From Gammaproteobacteria bacterium (GTDB lineage Bacteria; Pseudomonadota; Gammaproteobacteria; Pseudomonadales; UBA7434): a stretch of 5,333 nt of DNA. How positions within the stretch are numbered: the stretch's first letter is position 1; the number at the start of each line of letters is the position of its first letter. This document shows positions 4,163 through 5,333 of the stretch, in pieces. The notes under the pieces were generated by a model. That model saw only the letters and a list, made by a program, of their open reading frames with translations. It made no database searches and was not told the origin of the DNA. The stretch covers positions 1 to 5,333 of the forward strand of contig JAJRPK010000042.1 in assembly GCA_024280785.1 (NCBI GenBank), written 5' to 3'. The translations under genes were made by a program, and so were the position numbers.

Positions 4163-4966
4163 TTAGTTAGCAACTTGATTTTTCGATTCGCCTAATATCC
4201 TCGCTATGTATAAACTCACGCCAAGGTAATCACTACTTTTTATTAACGGGCTATTGGCATTGGCTGCCCCGCTCAGATTGTAATAACGCAGATTAACCCC
4301 GTAAAAATAAGGCCCTGCCCGTCGCTTTGCGCCAATGGAGAAACGACTACCGGTAAATCCCGATTCAGCCTTATAAAAAGGGCGATTTCCCCTGACATCG
4401 CTGCCTTCTACATTGTAGATATAACCATGATAACGGCTATCACTATAAACCACCCCCAGAGTGGTGGTCACCAGCCAGTGTTTCATTTTAGTATCGAGAT
4501 GCAATCGAGGGTTAGTAGTCCACCCCTGATGCCGCAGAAACTTGTCTCCCAATGTAAAAGCAGCACGGACCGGAAAATCAGCTCGCAGCAGGTACTTATC
4601 ATTTTTATACAGTTGATATTGCAGGGTTGGGCCTATTTCTGCCAACAAATCGAGATCTGCCATGCCTTCTCGCGCGTCACTGTCTTTACTATTTACAGGT
4701 AGCGAACCACCCAGGCCAATACGTAAATCCAGTTTTTCACTATCAAAGATAATGCCCTTAATTCCGCTGCGATCAGCGCTTAGCACTTTGCCACGGTATA
4801 TAAAATAGGGAAGGGGTAGTACGAAGACGCTGCTCTGGTCAGCTCCCAGGTAGTGTTGGTTATACAGGCTGCCCAAGCCTACTCCCAGCTCCCAAAGAGG
4901 TCTCTGCTCAGCGTAACAAATGCTATTCAGCAACATTAACAGCAGGAAAAAGATTTTAATTTTCAC
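4163..4966 (-). CDS. MipA/OmpV family outer-membrane protein
   Basis: A 267-aa protein with a Sec signal peptide: a lysine start (MKIKIFF), a hydrophobic core at 5-16 and a likely cut after CYA (19). The mature part opens with the family pattern PLWELGVGLGSLYNQHYLGAD (23-43), then VLPLPYFIYRGKVLSADRSGIKGIIF (49-74), GSLPVNSKDSDAREGMADLDLLAEIGPTLQY (87-117) and FPVRAAF (131-137). It ends in alternating beta-barrel-type strands and a GVNLRYYNLSGA (223-234) ... YLGVSLYIARIL (247-258) region. This fits MipA/OmpV: MipA scaffolds murein-synthesis enzymes in E. coli, while OmpV-type members are outer-membrane barrels of less certain role. The scaffold role should not be assumed here. The start is GTG at 4964-4966, with no alternative before an in-frame TAA at 4997-4999; the Shine-Dalgarno sequence is weak (CGGAC). 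It is the first secure gene of the leftward run. Confidence 0.93.
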   Translation of the reverse strand: MKIKIFFLLLMLLNSICYAEQRPLWELGVGLGSLYNQHYLGADQSSVFVLPLPYFIYRGKVLSADRSGIKGIIFDSEKLDLRIGLGGSLPVNSKDSDAREGMADLDLLAEIGPTLQYQLYKNDKYLLRADFPVRAAFTLGDKFLRHQGWTTNPRLHLDTKMKHWLVTTTLGVVYSDSRYHGYIYNVEGSDVRGNRPFYKAESGFTGSRFSIGAKRRAGPYFYGVNLRYYNLSGAANANSPLIKSSDYLGVSLYIARILGESKNQVAN

Positions 4967-5039
4967 TTTAAAAGTCCGGTATTTTAGTTCAACGAATTAT
5001 TAGTGGCAGCCTGAGCAATTAAAGCATAATTTATCCGGA

Positions 5040-5231
5040 TTATGGTCTAGGCGGCTTAGTCAAAAAGATAGGGTTGAGTATAAGTTTGACGATGACTATA
5101 TCTATATTTTTTCGATCGGAGGACATTACGATCAGTGCTAGGGCCTTAGTAGCTAAAGAAACGGTGGCATAGCCCATTCGCTTACTTGATTTGTTAGATC
5201 CCTTATCAGCACGATACCTATTTATATTCAT
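5040..5231 (-). CDS. Doubtful 63-aa hypothetical protein
   Basis: An ATG-started frame with a basic, serine-rich N-terminus (RYRADKGSNKSSKRMGYATVS, about 5-25) and a hydrophobic stretch ALALIVMSS (30-38) followed by DRKNIDIVIVKLILNPIF. I recognise no family. Against coding: no good Shine-Dalgarno sequence precedes the ATG, the length is near what chance allows, and the C-terminus looks arbitrary. For coding: it has the same strand as the genes that follow, it ends 73 bases before the MipA-like gene, and its composition is not absurd. It could also be the worn remnant of a longer gene. Confidence 0.25.
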   Translation of the reverse strand: MNINRYRADKGSNKSSKRMGYATVSLATKALALIVMSSDRKNIDIVIVKLILNPIFLTKPPRP

Positions 5232-5272
5232 AATAACCGATAACGTTTCTCTTGAGTGCCTTGTTGAACGGA

Positions 5273-5285
5273 GCCGCTACGCGGC
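5273..5285. repeat. Short GC-rich hairpin near the right edge
   Basis: GCCGC (5273-5277) and GCGGC (5281-5285) pair around TAC. The stem is GC-only in an otherwise AT-rich stretch and does not extend further. Without a following T-run on either strand it is not a standard terminator. It may be the core of a dispersed intergenic repeat, or the end of a structure cut off by the window. Confidence 0.4.
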
Positions 5286-5333
5286 AAAGTTGTAAATTCT
5301 CTCAAAATTAAGTATCCCCTCTCTCGCCCAATA

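Larger units (their letters stand above)
4967..5333. other. Right-edge stretch without a secure gene
   Basis: These 367 bases hold the upstream region of the MipA-like gene, one doubtful 63-aa reading frame and one short GC-rich hairpin. No convincing -35/-10 pair was found in front of the MipA-like gene; TATGCT on the minus strand (about 5023-5028) is a possible -10 box without a -35. A palindromic AACGTT at 5242-5247 lies just upstream of the doubtful frame. Nothing else is recognised, and no neighbouring gene enters from the right edge. Confidence 0.5.

Noticed and set aside
4427..4702. Plus-strand 91-codon frame inside the MipA-like gene
   Set aside because: It lies antisense to a secure MipA/OmpV protein and its translation looks random.
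1872..4966. The leftward gene run as an integron cassette array
   Set aside because: Only one gap shows an attC-like shape, and imperfectly. The other gaps lack matching GTT/AAC boxes, no integrase is visible, and large transporter and outer-membrane genes are unusual cassettes.
1..5333. CRISPR array, tRNA, rRNA, riboswitch, transposase or phage genes
   Set aside because: No spaced direct repeats of CRISPR type, no RNA-gene signatures and no such proteins were seen. The 13-bp array has no spacers.

Overview
The window reads as chromosomal DNA of a heterotrophic gammaproteobacterium of moderate, somewhat AT-leaning base composition. The grounds are family-level: a beta-oxidation-type thiolase and crotonase pair, a MipA/OmpV outer-membrane protein (so a Gram-negative), and the general style of the proteins. 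A marine Cellvibrionales/Spongiibacteraceae-like source would fit, but this is inference without any database search. No rRNA, tRNA, CRISPR array, integrase or transposase gene is visible.

Left part, plus strand (1-1731): the C-terminal part of a SCP2-type thiolase-domain protein (cut by the window edge) is followed by a 318-base gap and a complete enoyl-CoA hydratase/isomerase-family protein. Both act on acyl-CoA thioesters and plausibly serve one acyl-CoA degradation pathway. The gap is the most structured part of the window. It holds short 11-bp direct repeats, a perfect 31-bp inverted repeat around a 50-nt centre that carries its own hairpin, and a tandem array of 13-bp units that each contain GATC, ending just before the crotonase ribosome binding site.

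Middle and right part, minus strand (1872-4966): five genes point leftwards, converging on the crotonase gene. In transcription order they encode a MipA/OmpV outer-membrane protein, a 78-aa two-helix membrane protein, an isoprenylcysteine-methyltransferase-like membrane protein, a VanZ-like membrane protein, and a ten-helix EamA/DMT transporter. All five are envelope proteins, but the gaps between them are 62-113 bases and no function clearly joins them. They may be a loose operon or separate units. The gaps contain weak structures: a short motif shared upstream of two neighbouring genes, an imperfect inverted repeat with TAAC/GTTA ends, and a bulged hairpin at the end of the 78-aa gene.

Right edge (4967-5333): a doubtful 63-aa minus-strand reading frame and a small GC-rich hairpin; otherwise nothing recognised.

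I did not find a clear new multi-gene system. The best candidates for something undescribed are the composite palindrome at 626-737 and the GATC-bearing tandem array at 818-882.
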